From contig MZZL01000390.1 of NCBI GenBank assembly GCA_002749535.1, forward strand, positions 255,518 to 319,517: DNA of 64,000 bases. Direction: 5' to 3'. The stretch comes from Apophysomyces variabilis. Taxonomy: Eukaryota; Mucoromycota; Mucoromycetes; Mucorales; Mucoraceae. Below, piece after piece: positions 46,021 through 58,384 of this stretch. Made by a program: the position numbers and the translations under genes. A model generated the notes under the pieces. It searched no databases and was not told the DNA's origin. It saw only the letters and a list, made by a program, of their open reading frames with translations. How positions within the stretch are numbered: the stretch's first letter is position 1; every line of letters starts with the position of its first letter.

Positions 46021-48933
46021 ATGGGTACGTGAAAGGGACCGGGATGATCTGTTACGATCCTCGATCACGCGCACAAGATGGATGCATGTGTCACGCAGAA
46101 ACTTACCATTTGAACTTTTTTGTTTATATCAATTTTTCCTTGTATGCCGTTTCCGTTGCAATGTGTAAATAGTGGTAAGTTGCATCAACATTGGCTAATG
46201 AGCATGCGATTGATGATTCCCTCCAATGTCTAGAATTTTACCATTGAGGAGATCCGTGGTTTGATGGTATGCTAAATAACCACAGTCGTTATCTTTTCCT
46301 ATATTTACCGTCAACCTAGGACAAAGTTACGAACGTCCGTAACATGTCCGTCATTGCTCACGTCGATCACGGCAAATCTACCTTGAGTGATTCTTTGGTC
46401 GCTAAGGCCGGTATTATCTCTTCTGGTCGTGCTGGTGAAACCCGTTTCATGGACACCCGTAAGGATGAACAGGAACGTGGTATCACTATCAAGTCGACTG
46501 CCATTTCCCTGTACTTCGAGATGGAGAACCCCGAAGATATTAAGGAAATTAAGAACCAGAAGACCGATGGTATGCAGAAAAAAATATATAAGAGGAAGCG
46601 ATTTGTTGATGATCTTGTTCTGTAGGTCACTCTTTCTTGATCAACTTGATCGATTCTCCTGGTCACGTTGACTTCTCTTCTGAAGTCACTGCTGCCCTTC
46701 GTGTTACTGATGGTGCCCTTGTCGTTGTTGACTGTATCGATGGCGTCTGTGTCCAGACCGAGACTGTGTTGCGTCAGGCTTTGACTGAGCGTATCAAGCC
46801 TGTTGTGGTTATCAACAAGGTTGATCGTGCTCTTCTCGAATTGCAGTTGGACAAGGAAGAGTTGTACAACGTGAGTAGATTATAGTTAGTTATACAGCAC
46901 AAACCCAAAACTTACCGTTATATAATTGACAGGCCTTCGCTCGTACCGTCGAATCCGTTAACGTTATCATTGCCACTTATCTTGACGAAGCTCTTGGTGA
47001 TGTTCAGGTCTACCCAGAGCGCGGTACCGTTGCTTTCGCTTCCGGTCTTCACGGCTGGGGTTTCACTCTTCGCCAGTTCGCTGTCCGTTACTCCAAGAAA
47101 TTCGGTGTTGACAAGGAAAAGATGATGCAGAAGTTGTGGGGTGAGAACTACTTCAACCCCAAGACCAAGAAGTGGTCCAGCAAGCCTACTGATGCTGATG
47201 GTAAGCCTCTTGAGCGTGCCTTCAACATGTTCGTTTTGGACCCCATCTACAAGATCTTCGACTCGATCATGAACTTCAAGAAGGACGAGATCCCCAAGCT
47301 TTTGGAGAAGTTGGAGATCCAGCTTAAGGGTGAAGAAAAGGATCTTGAGGGCAAGCAGCTCCTCAAGGTTGTCATGCGCAAGTTCTTGCCCGCTGGTGAT
47401 GCTCTTTTGGAGATGATCTGTATCCACCTGCCTTCCCCCATCACTGCCCAGCGCTACCGTGTCGCCAACTTGTACGAAGGTCCCATTGACGACGAGTGCG
47501 CCATTGGTATCCGTGACTGTGACCCCAACGGTCCTCTTATGTTGTACGTCTCTAAGATGGTGCCCACTTCCGATAAGGGTCGTTTCTACGCTTTCGGTCG
47601 TGTCTTCTCTGGTACTGTCCGTGCTGGTCTCAAGGTCCGTATTCAGGGTCCCAACTACGTCCCTGGTTCCAAGACCGACTTGTCCGTCAAGTCCATTCAG
47701 CGTACCGTTCTCATGATGGGCCGTAACGTCGAAGCCATTGATGACTGTCCTGCCGGTAACACCATTGGTCTTGTTGGTGTTGATCAGTTCTTGGTCAAGT
47801 CTGGTACTATCACCACCTCCGAGGTTGCCCACAACATGAAGGTCATGAAATTCTCTGTTTCTCCTGTCGTGCAGGTTGCTGTCGATGTCAAGAACGCCAA
47901 CGATCTTCCCAAGCTTGTTGAAGGTCTTAAGCGTCTTGCCAAGTCCGACCCTTGTGTCTTGACCTACACCTCTGACTCTGGTGAACACATTGTTGCTGGT
48001 GCTGGTGAACTTCACTTGGAAATTTGTTTGAAGGATCTTGAAGAAGATCACGCTCAGGTGCCTTTGAAGACTGGTGATCCCGTCGTCCAGTACCGTGAGA
48101 CTGTCACTGCCGAATCTTCCATGGACTGTCTTTCCAAGTCGCCCAACAAGCACAACCGTATCTACATGAGAGCCATGCCTTTGGCTGATGAGCTTGCTGA
48201 TGATATTGAAGCTGGCAGAATCAACCCCAAGGATGATTTCAAGGCCCGTGCCCGTATCCTTGCTGACAAGTACGAATGGGATGTTACTGAAGCCCGTAAG
48301 ATCTGGTGTTTCGGTCCCGACGGTACTGGTCCCAACCTTATGGTTGACGTTACCAAGGCTGTTCAGTACCTTAACGAAATCAAGGACTCTTGTGTTGCTG
48401 CCTTCCAATGGGCTACCAAGGAAGGTCCCGTTGCTGAGGAGAACTTGCGTGGTTGCCGTTTCAATATTTTGGATGTTACTCTTCACGCTGATGCTATCCA
48501 CAGAGGTGGTGGACAGATCATCCCCACTTGCCGTCGTGTTGTCTACGCTTCCGTGTTGACTGCTACCCCCGGTATCCAGGAACCCGTCTACTTGGTCGAA
48601 ATCCAGTGTCCCGAAAGCGTCATTGGTGGTATCTACGGTGTGCTTAACAGACGCCGTGGTATGGTCTTCGCTGAAGAACAGAAGCCCGGTACCCCTATGA
48701 TGAACGTCAAGGCTTACTTGCCCGTCAACGAATCTTTCGGTTTCACTGCCGATCTTCGTGCCGCCACTGGTGGTCAGGCCTTCCCTCAAGCCGTGTTTGA
48801 TCACTGGCAGATCATGGCCGGTAACCCCTTGGAGGCCGGTAACAAGGTTTACGATATCATTCGTGCCGTCCGTAAGAGAAAGGGTCTTGTTGAAGACATT
48901 CCTGGTCTTGACAAGTACTACGATAAGCTGTAA
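46021..48933 (+). CDS. EFT1: Translation elongation factor 2
   Basis: Exons 46021-46024, 46173-46174, 46234-46266, 46320-46569, 46626-46870 and 46933-48933 give 844 residues, the standard eEF2 length. The conserved start [16 protein letters not shown] is recovered only if a 2-nt exon (TG) completes the valine codon. GTPase motifs: AHVDHGKST, switch I with [20 protein letters not shown] and NKVDR. The histidine that becomes diphthamide is in [13 protein letters not shown]. eEF2 drives GTP-dependent ribosomal translocation. Codon use is extremely biased (GTC, GGT, AAG, CTT), which also creates a long false antisense frame. The gene symbol follows yeast usage. Confidence 0.96.
46173..46174 (+). 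other. Putative 2-nt microexon of the EF2 gene
   Basis: TG lies between AAATAG (acceptor) and GTAAGT (strong donor). Exon 1 ends ATGG and exon 3 starts AATTTTACC; only G+TG gives the universally conserved second residue, Val. The flanking introns would be 148 and 59 nt. Confidence 0.6.
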
Positions 48934-50015
48934 ATTATATATACGAGACAACAGCATGACAGTAGAAGAAGCAACATTTAGTTTTTTGTACAATACTTTT
49001 CGTCCCCATATTTCGCCGAATTCTTTAATTAATGAATTGGGGATATTGATAAATGAGATTAATTGTAATGATTTGCGTGATTTTTTTCCCTTAAGAATGC
49101 TGTGTTGCTGGTCAGACAAAGATCACCGACAATAATACCCCGCAAGAATTGTGTTAATACCCGGAGCACTTTACATTTCGCGAATGCCTTAGTGGGGTAC
49201 ATCTTCTCTATACTTTTCCAACGTTTTCCACCGCTCAAGTTTACTTCGTCTCTATTTGAAAACACACGGAGCTGATATTTGCAATATGCAGCATGCCAGT
49301 ATTCACAACATTAGATGCACACCGTTCACGGAAAATGCACGTATTGGAGACATTGCGGTTTACAGCAATCACTGAAAGCGACAATCCTTCGAAACTGGTA
49401 ACCCACTTGCGACACAAAAATCAACGTTTTGCGCTGCTGTCAAAACAGCCAGTTATTACCATAGATTGATCCGAGTATTGTCCGTAACTGTTTCTTTTGT
49501 TTCGTCGTTTTGGTAGCAAACCTGCGTCTGCATTCCCCGGGAAACTGGCTGTCTATGTGCTAAACCAAGTGACTGGATTGGTCATGAGCCGTTCGTTCTT
49601 CGATATACTAAGGATACCAATTTGCTGCATCTCTTGCTGGCTACAGGTCATACAGTACGGATGCAGACCGTTTGATTAACTAAAGTCCCGAAATTCCTAA
49701 TTGACTACACGGATACATCGGCGAATGCAACGATTCCGCATGACTTGAGAAAACAGCGAGAACATGCATCTCCAAATCGGTCGTATGCAAGACGACAAGG
49801 GTATAGAGACCTCCGTTGCTATTTATTTTTATGCTTAGAAAGATGGACGTTGTGATAGAGCTCGTATATAGAATATGCAAAATGCAACAAATCAGAAGAA
49901 CAAAGGCATTTGAAAAAAAAAAAAAGATAAACAGTAAAACAAAGTACGTTTGAATGGAAATAGAAGGGAATCGCAGCGAATTTATGAACTAGCAAGGGAA
50001 AAGAGGGGGTTGATA
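48934..50015. other. Convergent intergenic region
   Basis: 1.08 kb between the 3' ends of EF2 (plus) and the WD40 gene (minus). Short open frames only. Confidence 0.5.
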
Positions 50016-52451
50016 CTACCAATGGCTTGCTAATTGACTCTCACCGAGCACTTTATAGCGAATATGAGCCGGGATACATAACCACTTTTTATGCCAGGCT
50101 TCAAATCGTTTGATCGTACTTTGATCCTCTTCAATACCACTGTCACGCTTGCGTTTTCGCCTGCGCGCAGGCATCGAATTCTCGAGAATCTCCCGTGCGC
50201 TCTGGCTGGCAACATCCATAAGTGTTCTTATCGTACACGCTGGCATAAATTGGTACGCAAGGACTCGCTTCTTAGTTGAGACGTAAAGGTGTCGACCATC
50301 TCTGGACCATTGAATACCATTAATTTTCGCTAATATCCTTAGTCTAGGATCTCTTTCTCCTCGGAAAGCAACCATCGTAATCTCGTGCCGAGCATGCAAA
50401 TGCTGAGTATGGTATACTGCATGATTGGCACCATCTTTTGGCACGGTACAGCCTTCGCATATATGACCTGCAAAAGAAACTGATTGTTGATCGAAATTCA
50501 GCACACTGGACGTCTTATTCACATATCGCGGAGTAGCCTCGTCAAGGTTAACAGTTTGAAAATATCCGTATCGGCAGGTGAATGCTAAAACGCCCTCGAA
50601 CAAAGGATGAAACTTTATTGCATAAGTGTATCCTGCCGCATCGATCGAATATAGAATTTCTCTGGTCTCAGCGCGCCAGACCAAAACATTTGTGTGCGAG
50701 TCCGAGGTATGTGCAAAATGACGAGATGATTTGCTCCAGGCGACATATTGCGATGAATAGGTTGTGGGAGTAATAGTACTAGTATGACTTGTAGCTGACG
50801 TGTCGCTACACGTACGCAGTATAGCTTCTGGAATAGCCAATTTCGATGGTGGTCCGAAAGATATAACTCCCGATCGTTCATCATGAATAATGTCGATCAT
50901 GAACACAAAGCTATCGTCACCAACACAAACCATTTTTGTTCCATCCGGACTAACCTGTGCATCGTTGATGGGAACCTGATCGAAGTAACGCAGATGACTA
51001 TGTAGCTGTACAGTTGGTGGGGCTGATGATTTGTGCGAGTATTGCGTGTGCAGGACCTGGCACTCTTTGTGAGAAGGCAGTCTGTAGATAAGGATACCAG
51101 CCTCATTCATACAGGCAATCAGCATATAGTCATATTCTTGCGTGTCATTTATCTGCAATCTTCTCCAACGCACAATCTGCACGGCATTGGTCATAAGCAT
51201 TATGTTGTTTTTGCTTTTGAAATTGGTTCCCCAGATTTTTACGGGCCGCTCATCGTCCATGCAACAATACAGTTCGAATTCACCTTCAATCCCACCTATC
51301 GCCATATAGCCGTAATTTCTCGCAAGACAGAGTGGCTCAAACTCTAATGCTACGTATGCATCTTCACGAAAGATTGGTGGAAAGCACTTTCGCTTGATGT
51401 ATTTCGTAAATGGCACAAACTTTGAAATACATGATTGCGGCAGCTTTGATGTCGGAGAGCCAACGCGGACAGATGTGGCGCATGATGCTGACCTCGGTAG
51501 GGAGACAGCATAATGCGTTTCAAAAAACTTGGAATGAGGAGTCAAGCTGGGGGACGTAACATGTAAAGATGACGATGCTGGAGATGACGATAATGAGGGT
51601 GATGCTGCTGTTTTAGTTGTCAATGACGATGTTGTAGTTGCTGCTACGGAAGAGGATAATGGTAATGGAAGTGATAATGAGGGTGATGACGATGACGACG
51701 ATGACAATGGCAATGATATTTGCGGTATATGTTCTTGTTGTGTGGTTATTGATGGTATATACGGCAAAGGATCACTGTCGATCCATGTGGTGCTTTGCTT
51801 CCTAGCTACCCTTGGATTATGTCTCAGTGGCCGCCGTGACCCAGGCTCGCGTCCACATTCAACTATGCGGTCTCGGTAGACAGCGTATAGTTGTTCAGCG
51901 AAACCATAATTGGATTGTACCAAACACATTGCATTAGCTGACTGATCATGGTTCGTAGTTGAGTTGGAAAACGGTAGCTGCCGTGGCCAGCCTTTTTGTT
52001 TCTTCCAAAAGCTTGAATCTTGCCATGGAGCGTTCGAGTTGAGGATTTCAAGCTTTTTTTTCCTTTTCTTGACAAAGTGTGTAAGACGCATATCGTTCGA
52101 GTCCCATGTATAATCGTTTGTGCTATAGGGATCCTCATCCCACATATCGAAGCCTGCGGTTGAGCCAACGGATGGCTCTGTATCCGACAGTTCGGAAGCG
52201 TCACTGTCAGCATCGTTAGGAGCTCGATAGTTAGGGTTGCGTGGCCCAAGATAATCATAATCAATGGAATAATCAGACTCTGCATCTTCTGCGTCGCTGA
52301 CGGGACTCTCTTCGTCGATCGCCACCGTTTGGTAGCTATGCGTGGTGTCCTCATTGCTGTTCCAATTCTCATCGACGGTCATGTTGAGTGGAGTATCGTA
52401 TTTCTGGGCGTTTTCCAGCAGATCGTCAACGTCATTCTCATAGTGTGCCAT
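50016..52451 (-). CDS. WD40/DUF2415-like protein
   Basis: Uninterrupted 811-residue frame on the minus strand. The first 170 residues are acidic and disordered. A serine-rich low-complexity stretch (about residues 245-310; plus-strand 51520-51720) separates it from the folded part. This begins near YVALEFEPLCLARNYGYMAIGG and reads as WD-type blades: GEFELYCC...VKIWGTNF, VQIVRWRRL, DAQVSPDGTKMVCVGDDSFV, YVAWSKSSRHFAHTSDSHTNVLVWR, YAIKFHPLFEGVLAFTC and INGIQWSRDGRHLYVSTKKRVLAYQF. The fragment around the last blades resembles the fungal DUF2415 family as I remember it. A basic patch (ARRRKRKRD) near the end could be a nuclear signal. Its cellular role is unknown to me. A single-exon structure is unusual beside its intron-rich neighbours. 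Confidence 0.85.
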   Translation of the reverse strand: MAHYENDVDDLLENAQKYDTPLNMTVDENWNSNEDTTHSYQTVAIDEESPVSDAEDAESDYSIDYDYLGPRNPNYRAPNDADSDASELSDTEPSVGSTAGFDMWDEDPYSTNDYTWDSNDMRLTHFVKKRKKKLEILNSNAPWQDSSFWKKQKGWPRQLPFSNSTTNHDQSANAMCLVQSNYGFAEQLYAVYRDRIVECGREPGSRRPLRHNPRVARKQSTTWIDSDPLPYIPSITTQQEHIPQISLPLSSSSSSSPSLSLPLPLSSSVAATTTSSLTTKTAASPSLSSSPASSSLHVTSPSLTPHSKFFETHYAVSLPRSASCATSVRVGSPTSKLPQSCISKFVPFTKYIKRKCFPPIFREDAYVALEFEPLCLARNYGYMAIGGIEGEFELYCCMDDERPVKIWGTNFKSKNNIMLMTNAVQIVRWRRLQINDTQEYDYMLIACMNEAGILIYRLPSHKECQVLHTQYSHKSSAPPTVQLHSHLRYFDQVPINDAQVSPDGTKMVCVGDDSFVFMIDIIHDERSGVISFGPPSKLAIPEAILRTCSDTSATSHTSTITPTTYSSQYVAWSKSSRHFAHTSDSHTNVLVWRAETREILYSIDAAGYTYAIKFHPLFEGVLAFTCRYGYFQTVNLDEATPRYVNKTSSVLNFDQQSVSFAGHICEGCTVPKDGANHAVYHTQHLHARHEITMVAFRGERDPRLRILAKINGIQWSRDGRHLYVSTKKRVLAYQFMPACTIRTLMDVASQSAREILENSMPARRRKRKRDSGIEEDQSTIKRFEAWHKKWLCIPAHIRYKVLGESQLASHW

Positions 52452-53795
52452 ACTATGAGAAGTAAGAAAATACAGAGAAGGAAGAAAGGGTGAAAGAGAG
52501 TTAAACGTGGGATTGGTTTTGTACTTGCGTTAGCGTATGTCAAGTTCTGAATTCCAAATCGTCCGGATAATCACGTTCGGGTAGTGAGAACAATGAAGCA
52601 TTGAGAGAATCAGAACGGAATCCCTAATTTTATTATGAAATCACACTGTTTATAATTATGCCCCTAAACGCCGAAATCTCATTTCGCACAGCCCACAACA
52701 ACATTTTCATGTGCGAAGAAGTCAAAACTTGCTTACCAACAACGGTAAATAGAATCCATTTGCGTCGTACGAAAATCGTCTTGAGCTCCGTCCATTTGTA
52801 CTACCTCATCGCGCTAATAGTGACCCGAAAAACATCTTCGAAGTCAAGTGGCGATTTTAACCTGCGGCCTACGATCGTTTTCCGACATTCATTTATCAAT
52901 TTCCTTGGTAAATGAATGCATGGCCACTGATCTGTTTGTTTTCGCGCTGCATATTTCCTTTTCTTTTTGTTGCTGCCTTCATCTTAAGCTCTAAGAATAT
53001 ATACCCCTATCCGAACTCCTCCTGCCTCAAATAAAACATAGCTGCTCAGGATACTTAAATCTCAGCCGCTCACATTGTTCTAACACAACTGCATTCTGAA
53101 TCGTTGGCTTGGCGAAAAAATAAAAGCAATCAGGCAACGCCTCGTTTAAGTACAACCCCTAATGGCTTATTTTCAAACATACGTGGGGAACATCTTATAT
53201 CGTGCGACAAGGACTCAGGCTTAACTGTAATCCTTGTTACTCAAAGGAGATACGAACTTTTGGACTAAATGACAAGCCCTACATGCTGCATATCGCCTTG
53301 CACATAAATATTTCTTGCTTTTTCCATTGAGATAAGTGCAGATATCGGTAAATCACTGATACAAAACGCTATTAAGTTAGGGAAGCTGTCCTTCTAGCTC
53401 AACACTTAGTTTTGTTCTTTTTTTTTGCACAGAAAAGGATCAATTATGTAGGAACGAAAGATTGGCTGGGAAATGGATATCCAAGCTTAGATAATAAGGA
53501 AGTCTACTTTCAGTATTCCGCACTGATCGCATATTGAGTAGAAATACAGCTTGAACAGCAGAATAAAGCACGTTTAACAGATGTAAATTTGACACGCTAT
53601 AACGATGGCTCAGACAACTAGGTTATACAGTATCTCCCAAAAATAATTTCGCAAACTACGAAAATCGAAGTCGCAGTCCAGTGGAATTAAATGTCGCAAC
53701 AAATGAAAAAAAAAAATTCAATGCCGTCCTTTTTCTGCTTAGCTTTCGCTTTACCTCGTTTTAAAAGTGCATCCACATCCTTGAGCTCTCCCCAT

Positions 53796-53924
53796 GCCCA
53801 CTGTTAAACAGTCAAAAGCAGAACTCGCTGCTGCCAAGGCTGAAATTAGTAGGCTCAAACAACACAACGCTTCACTTCTTGAGATGATTGGCTCAAGTTT
53901 TCATAAAGGCCAAGTCTGTTGAAA
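53796..53924 (+). other. Short coiled-coil frame, possible gene remnant
   Basis: An ATG-initiated 42-codon frame reads as a helical heptad peptide (KAELAAAKAEISRLKQHNAS). No partner exon is obvious. Similar short peptides nearby suggest a decayed coding region. Confidence 0.25.
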
Positions 53925-54280
53925 CTATTTCCTCTAATACAACCCGTCCATTCAATCCACATGTCTAGTACATATCGACATCTCAAAAGCTATTCGTCGC
54001 ATCAGGGTCCTTGTCCGGCCTGCTGTCGCCTGCTTCTTCCTTGCAAAAAGGCTTTTTCGATACTCACGCCCTTCCCCAATATTTTTCCATCCCCCCTCAA
54101 TATTTATCAGATTGATCTAGCCCGGGCGGGCACAACTATTTATTTTTGCATTCATTTGAACCACTGAATAAACCCAAGAAACTAGATAGTGCTATGTTGA
54201 AACTCGATGTCATTCACTTAGCTCTAAAAAGAAAGTAATCTACAAACCTCTATAAGACGCATCCAGAGTCTGTAAGCTAG

Positions 54281-54460
54281 AATAATGACATATCTAATGC
54301 TCTTAACAACCTATCCCCTAAGGAAATCGACTTCTTAATATCAGAATTTGAGATGCATTGCGAGTTGTCAGGATGTCCTACTTGCAAAAAGATCAATAAA
54401 GGCTACTTTGTGTATTCTTGCATTTTTACTGCTGTGAATACAATCCAGTTAGGAATTTGA
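54281..54460 (+). other. Peptide-like frame with a CPTC motif, possible remnant
   Basis: An open stretch without ATG reads NALNNLSPKEIDFLISEF and then GCPTCKKINKGYFVYSC. The amphipathic and Cys content looks protein-derived, but no family is recognised. Confidence 0.2.
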
Positions 54461-54892
54461 ACTATTATTCCGGTTATCTAGGGGGAAAACAGCTAATGGA
54501 AAGCATGTCACCCACTTGTTTATATTTCTTCACATGTCATTTTCGTTCTTTTCCCATCATTTTCTGTAAGCATCACATAATTTTGAATCAAGATAGACAT
54601 TGAGGTATTATTGATGGGAACAGTAGACCAAGTTATAAACTGTATCTATACGTGTAATATTTATGTAACATTCTATGCAAATCCGTTGTACAATGAAAAG
54701 GAAATGACATAAACTATGTAAACTTTGTTCGGATGCACCCAAAGATGCTGCAACTTTACATACTCTATTCGAAGACATACCAAGATAGTTTTTTACCGGT
54801 GTGATGCAGACGAACTTTCAAACCATATGAGATAAGAAGGCTGCAGAAGACTTTAGCAGACAATAGGTATTCTATAAAAATTAAGAGAACAT

Positions 54893-55072
54893 GATAGCCC
54901 CAACTGCACGACGTCGAACAAGCCAAACCGATACTATCTTTGAACCACCCAGGTCTCGCAGACGAATCAGCCGACGAGAAGAAAGACCAGAATCGTCCCG
55001 AGCTCCTTTAAGGCGATCTGAGAGGCAGCAGGCAAAAAGGCAGAAAAGGATCTACGAGTCAAGTGGATAGGT
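54893..55072 (+). other. Short arginine-rich frame, possible remnant
   Basis: An ATG-initiated 59-codon frame is about one-third Arg/Lys (PPRSRRRISRREERPESS and similar). It could be a basic nuclear tail of a lost gene or chance. Confidence 0.25.
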
Positions 55073-57792
55073 CTTTTACGCCCGGTATTCAGCAAGTGTC
55101 ATTGAATACTATTGTTATTTTTCTTCTATTACTCACCAATTGAAATTTATATATGCATCTTGCATTCACTTGGCGGGGAGATGGGTATGGCTTCGTCAGT
55201 TTTATGACAGGTATGTAAAAGTGGTCAATTCGAACTCTTATAACACGACAATTAACGTAATTTGTTAGCGTCAAGCCCAGTTTCCAAAATGCGCCAAGTG
55301 AATTTGCTAGATGCGACTTTAATTTTTGGGAATAAAGTACATATGTAGGGACCATTGAACATAGATTCCTGCTAAAATGCTATAGTGAACGTAGCACTAC
55401 ATGATTTTATTTCAGAAACATGAAAGATAAAAGAGAGGCTGCGAATTGGATACTTTGGCTTTGTCAAGTAATTCTTAGTCACGATATGTATGATACAGAA
55501 TTAACCGCCAATACTGTTTGGAACTTTGTCTTAAGTAAGCAGCCATCAAACTCTGTTCATTTCAGGAGAGCTGCATATTCGCCAGGAGCAACATAGAAAG
55601 ATAGCGTTTGCTATTTTCGACATCCACGGCGAAGACATGCCCTGCCCTTACCTTAAAGCAAATTAATGTGTGACCTGCTTTGATCAACCGAAATAGAAAC
55701 TTGTCCTGTTGCGTATGCCGCATTGACATCATGTTTTGTAGAACCCATCACGTACACATCAAGTTTAATAGGTCGGGCAATTATACTGCTTATCTACTGC
55801 TGGCTTGGTCGAAGAAATTGTACCAGCGGACCACAACGGTTTTGCAACTTAGTTGGTTTGCTAACGTAACAAAACAGAGGTTGCTTCTCAGCGATGTCTA
55901 TCAATAGAGCAACGCTTGTATTGGGTTCAGTAATCATAAGCACTATATGCCTCACAACCGGTAGGTGATACTGGTCAATAACCATGAATTGAAAAGATAA
56001 GGTTAGAAGTATAGTTATTGAAATGGCCTTGCCTGTTTTATTAGCAAAGCAAGCTCAAGGCCCGAGAATAAGAACGCAACCATCTATTTGACATTGTTAA
56101 TATACTTGGACAACCCTGCAAGTGTGACAGAATCGCCGACATTCTGTAGCTTTGATTGCATTTGTGTACCACTTACCAATCATGAGCGGCGAAATGCCAA
56201 TCATGCCAATACATAGGATCGGCAGGCATCTTTGTTTTCAGAGTAAGTAAACCCAACTTCCCTTTCAACAGCAGTAAATCTCTAAGTACTTCTTAACTAC
56301 ATGTACATCAATGAAAAAGAGTTTTCATCATTCTACAGTGCCTAAATCTATAGACAGATTTACTAAAAAAGACTATCTAGTCCTGTAGTTAGTAATATAG
56401 TATTTCATATATCTGCATGAGTGTATTATAGAGTTACGGAAAACCTAGATCAATTGGAATAGTGCACCAAAGTATTTGCGAAGTGGAAATCGGACATTCG
56501 CAGTGTAGCTTTTCTTTAATGGCTTGACTTATGTGTTCAACCACATGCTCCAGTAAGGTGACGGTTACGTGATTATGCATCTTATATTTTGTTCCTGTAG
56601 ATTATGCAGCACATTTCACACATCATGCGTAGCCCAATTATTATATGAGCTGTATTCACTTGATTAACTTGTGGCATTGTCACGTCAAATTACCCATTCT
56701 ACCTGTTTTAGTACAAATGTTGCCCAACTTACGTTGCTAATTGACTTATATAACTTTCAGCTTTTTAATAGCACTCAATTTATTCATAGATAAATTGACT
56801 TTGTGTGAACTTACTGGCCTTTTATTTGTCAGAGATTAATCGATGATACAAACGATTTCTGCAAATTTTACGAACGCAGGCAATTGACATGTCCTTCTTA
56901 TGTAACCTGAGCGCTCCTGTATTGGGGTGTGTTGCGGTTGATAGTTTTCAGTAAAAGATTGACAGTCAAGGCGCTGAATACGCACTAGTTTCAACACGAT
57001 CATTTTTTACTAACTAGATGATTTCCACGATTAGCTTTGAGCCTTATAGCTATCGTTTCAGCTACAACATTCATTGCCTTTTTGTAATCTTAGAAAACAA
57101 TTTCCTATTCTAGGCTCCTGAAAGCTTTCTTTGTGGAGGGTCTCACAAGCGCAGCTATTGGTAAACTTAGTACACCGATACCTCACTTTGTTGATAATCG
57201 ACATAATCGAGAAGTTGCACAAAAAGAAGTTAGAATACCCGAGGACGGAGTTGAAAATCGGAAAAGCGCTCAGAAACTAAGAATGTTATGAATCTTCTTG
57301 TACCCACCAAATAATGTCATTACCATCTCTTGCTTAAGTGAAGACGCTATACTAGGCCGGTAGAGTTCGAAGAGTTCTGTATTTCAATCAATACTTCCCT
57401 TTAACCTTCTTGCCATGCACAAGAAGCTGAGAGTACTTTGAATACCCTTTCCGTAGCTTCATTACTGAAAGCCCATAAACCTTGGCGTCTTATACGGTAG
57501 TACGAACTATATTCAGAAGAAGCATGGCTGATCAAAGTCTTTATGACGACCTAGCAGTGTGGAACGCTTTGGCTTCCGGTCCAGCCCGGTTATTTTGTTT
57601 CCTGTCATAGAGGGTTAACGTCTTGCATCAAGTAATCTCAAATCTAACTTTTCGGTGACTGTTGTCTAAAAGATCTCACACTAGTTGACTAGTTGGAATG
57701 ATATCTGTATCTACAGCATACAATCACATGGAAGCAGCAGTTTCATTATTCACTGGATTTACTATATCTCCACGAAGCTGATTTCCCATATA

Positions 57793-57819
57793 TCAGAAAA
57801 TAAGCAGCATATTTTCTGA
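57793..57819. repeat. Perfect 9-bp inverted repeat with 9-nt loop
   Basis: TCAGAAAAT at 57793-57801 is the exact reverse complement of ATTTTCTGA at 57811-57819. It could form a hairpin, but there is no neighbouring gene end, so its role is unclear. Confidence 0.5.
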
Positions 57820-58201
57820 CTGTAGTCTGGCCGTATTTATTCTCTTACTTGTAGTTACTGATACTTTTTAGCAGCGAGACACGATGACAAGTACTATTTA
57901 TAGCTTTTAAGCGATCATATACAGAGACAGACTGGTGAACCTCTTTCAGAAGATTGTGGACAGAATTAAAAACATAAATTTGTCAAAGGAGACACTAGTT
58001 TCTGTAGACTTATTTCACGCAGCCGTGCCCGCTACTATTGTCCGTTCCGGTAGCACAGATGGCATAAACAGTACGTCGAGTGGTAGATAAAATGTCTTGA
58101 TTCTACCAGAATGAGGGGTTCAACAACCAGGCAAGAACACCGTTCGATCTTTGCTTACATATACCGTATTTTGAAATTTCATATTTGCGGACGAACTTTA
58201 G

Positions 58202-58384
58202 GATGAATTACCCGCACCTGGTCACAAAGAGCTTTACACAAGCTATGTCTCCGAGTCGAAGGTGTGTAACTATAAAGACATCGCTGTAGCATATGGTGCT
58301 GGACGCTTTGGTCATACGTGTGTAGGACATAGATTAGAGATTTCACCTACAGCTATCTCAATATATGGCCATGATGAACATTGA
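58202..58384 (+). other. Peptide-like frame, possible remnant exon
   Basis: Preceded by TTTAG, this 60-codon open stretch reads DELPAPGHKELYTSYVSESK and then VAYGAGRFGHTCVGHR, unlike random translation. No flanking exon could be joined. It may be a surviving exon of a decayed gene or element. Confidence 0.2.

Noticed and set aside
46918..49119. 733-codon open frame antisense to EF2
   Set aside because: It mirrors the EF2 exon. Strong codon bias removes the sense codons whose complements are stops, producing long false antisense frames; the translation has no known fold and no splice or promoter signals.
52658..52915. 85-codon ATG frame upstream of the WD40 gene
   Set aside because: No similarity, no compositional signal and no partner exon; consistent with chance.
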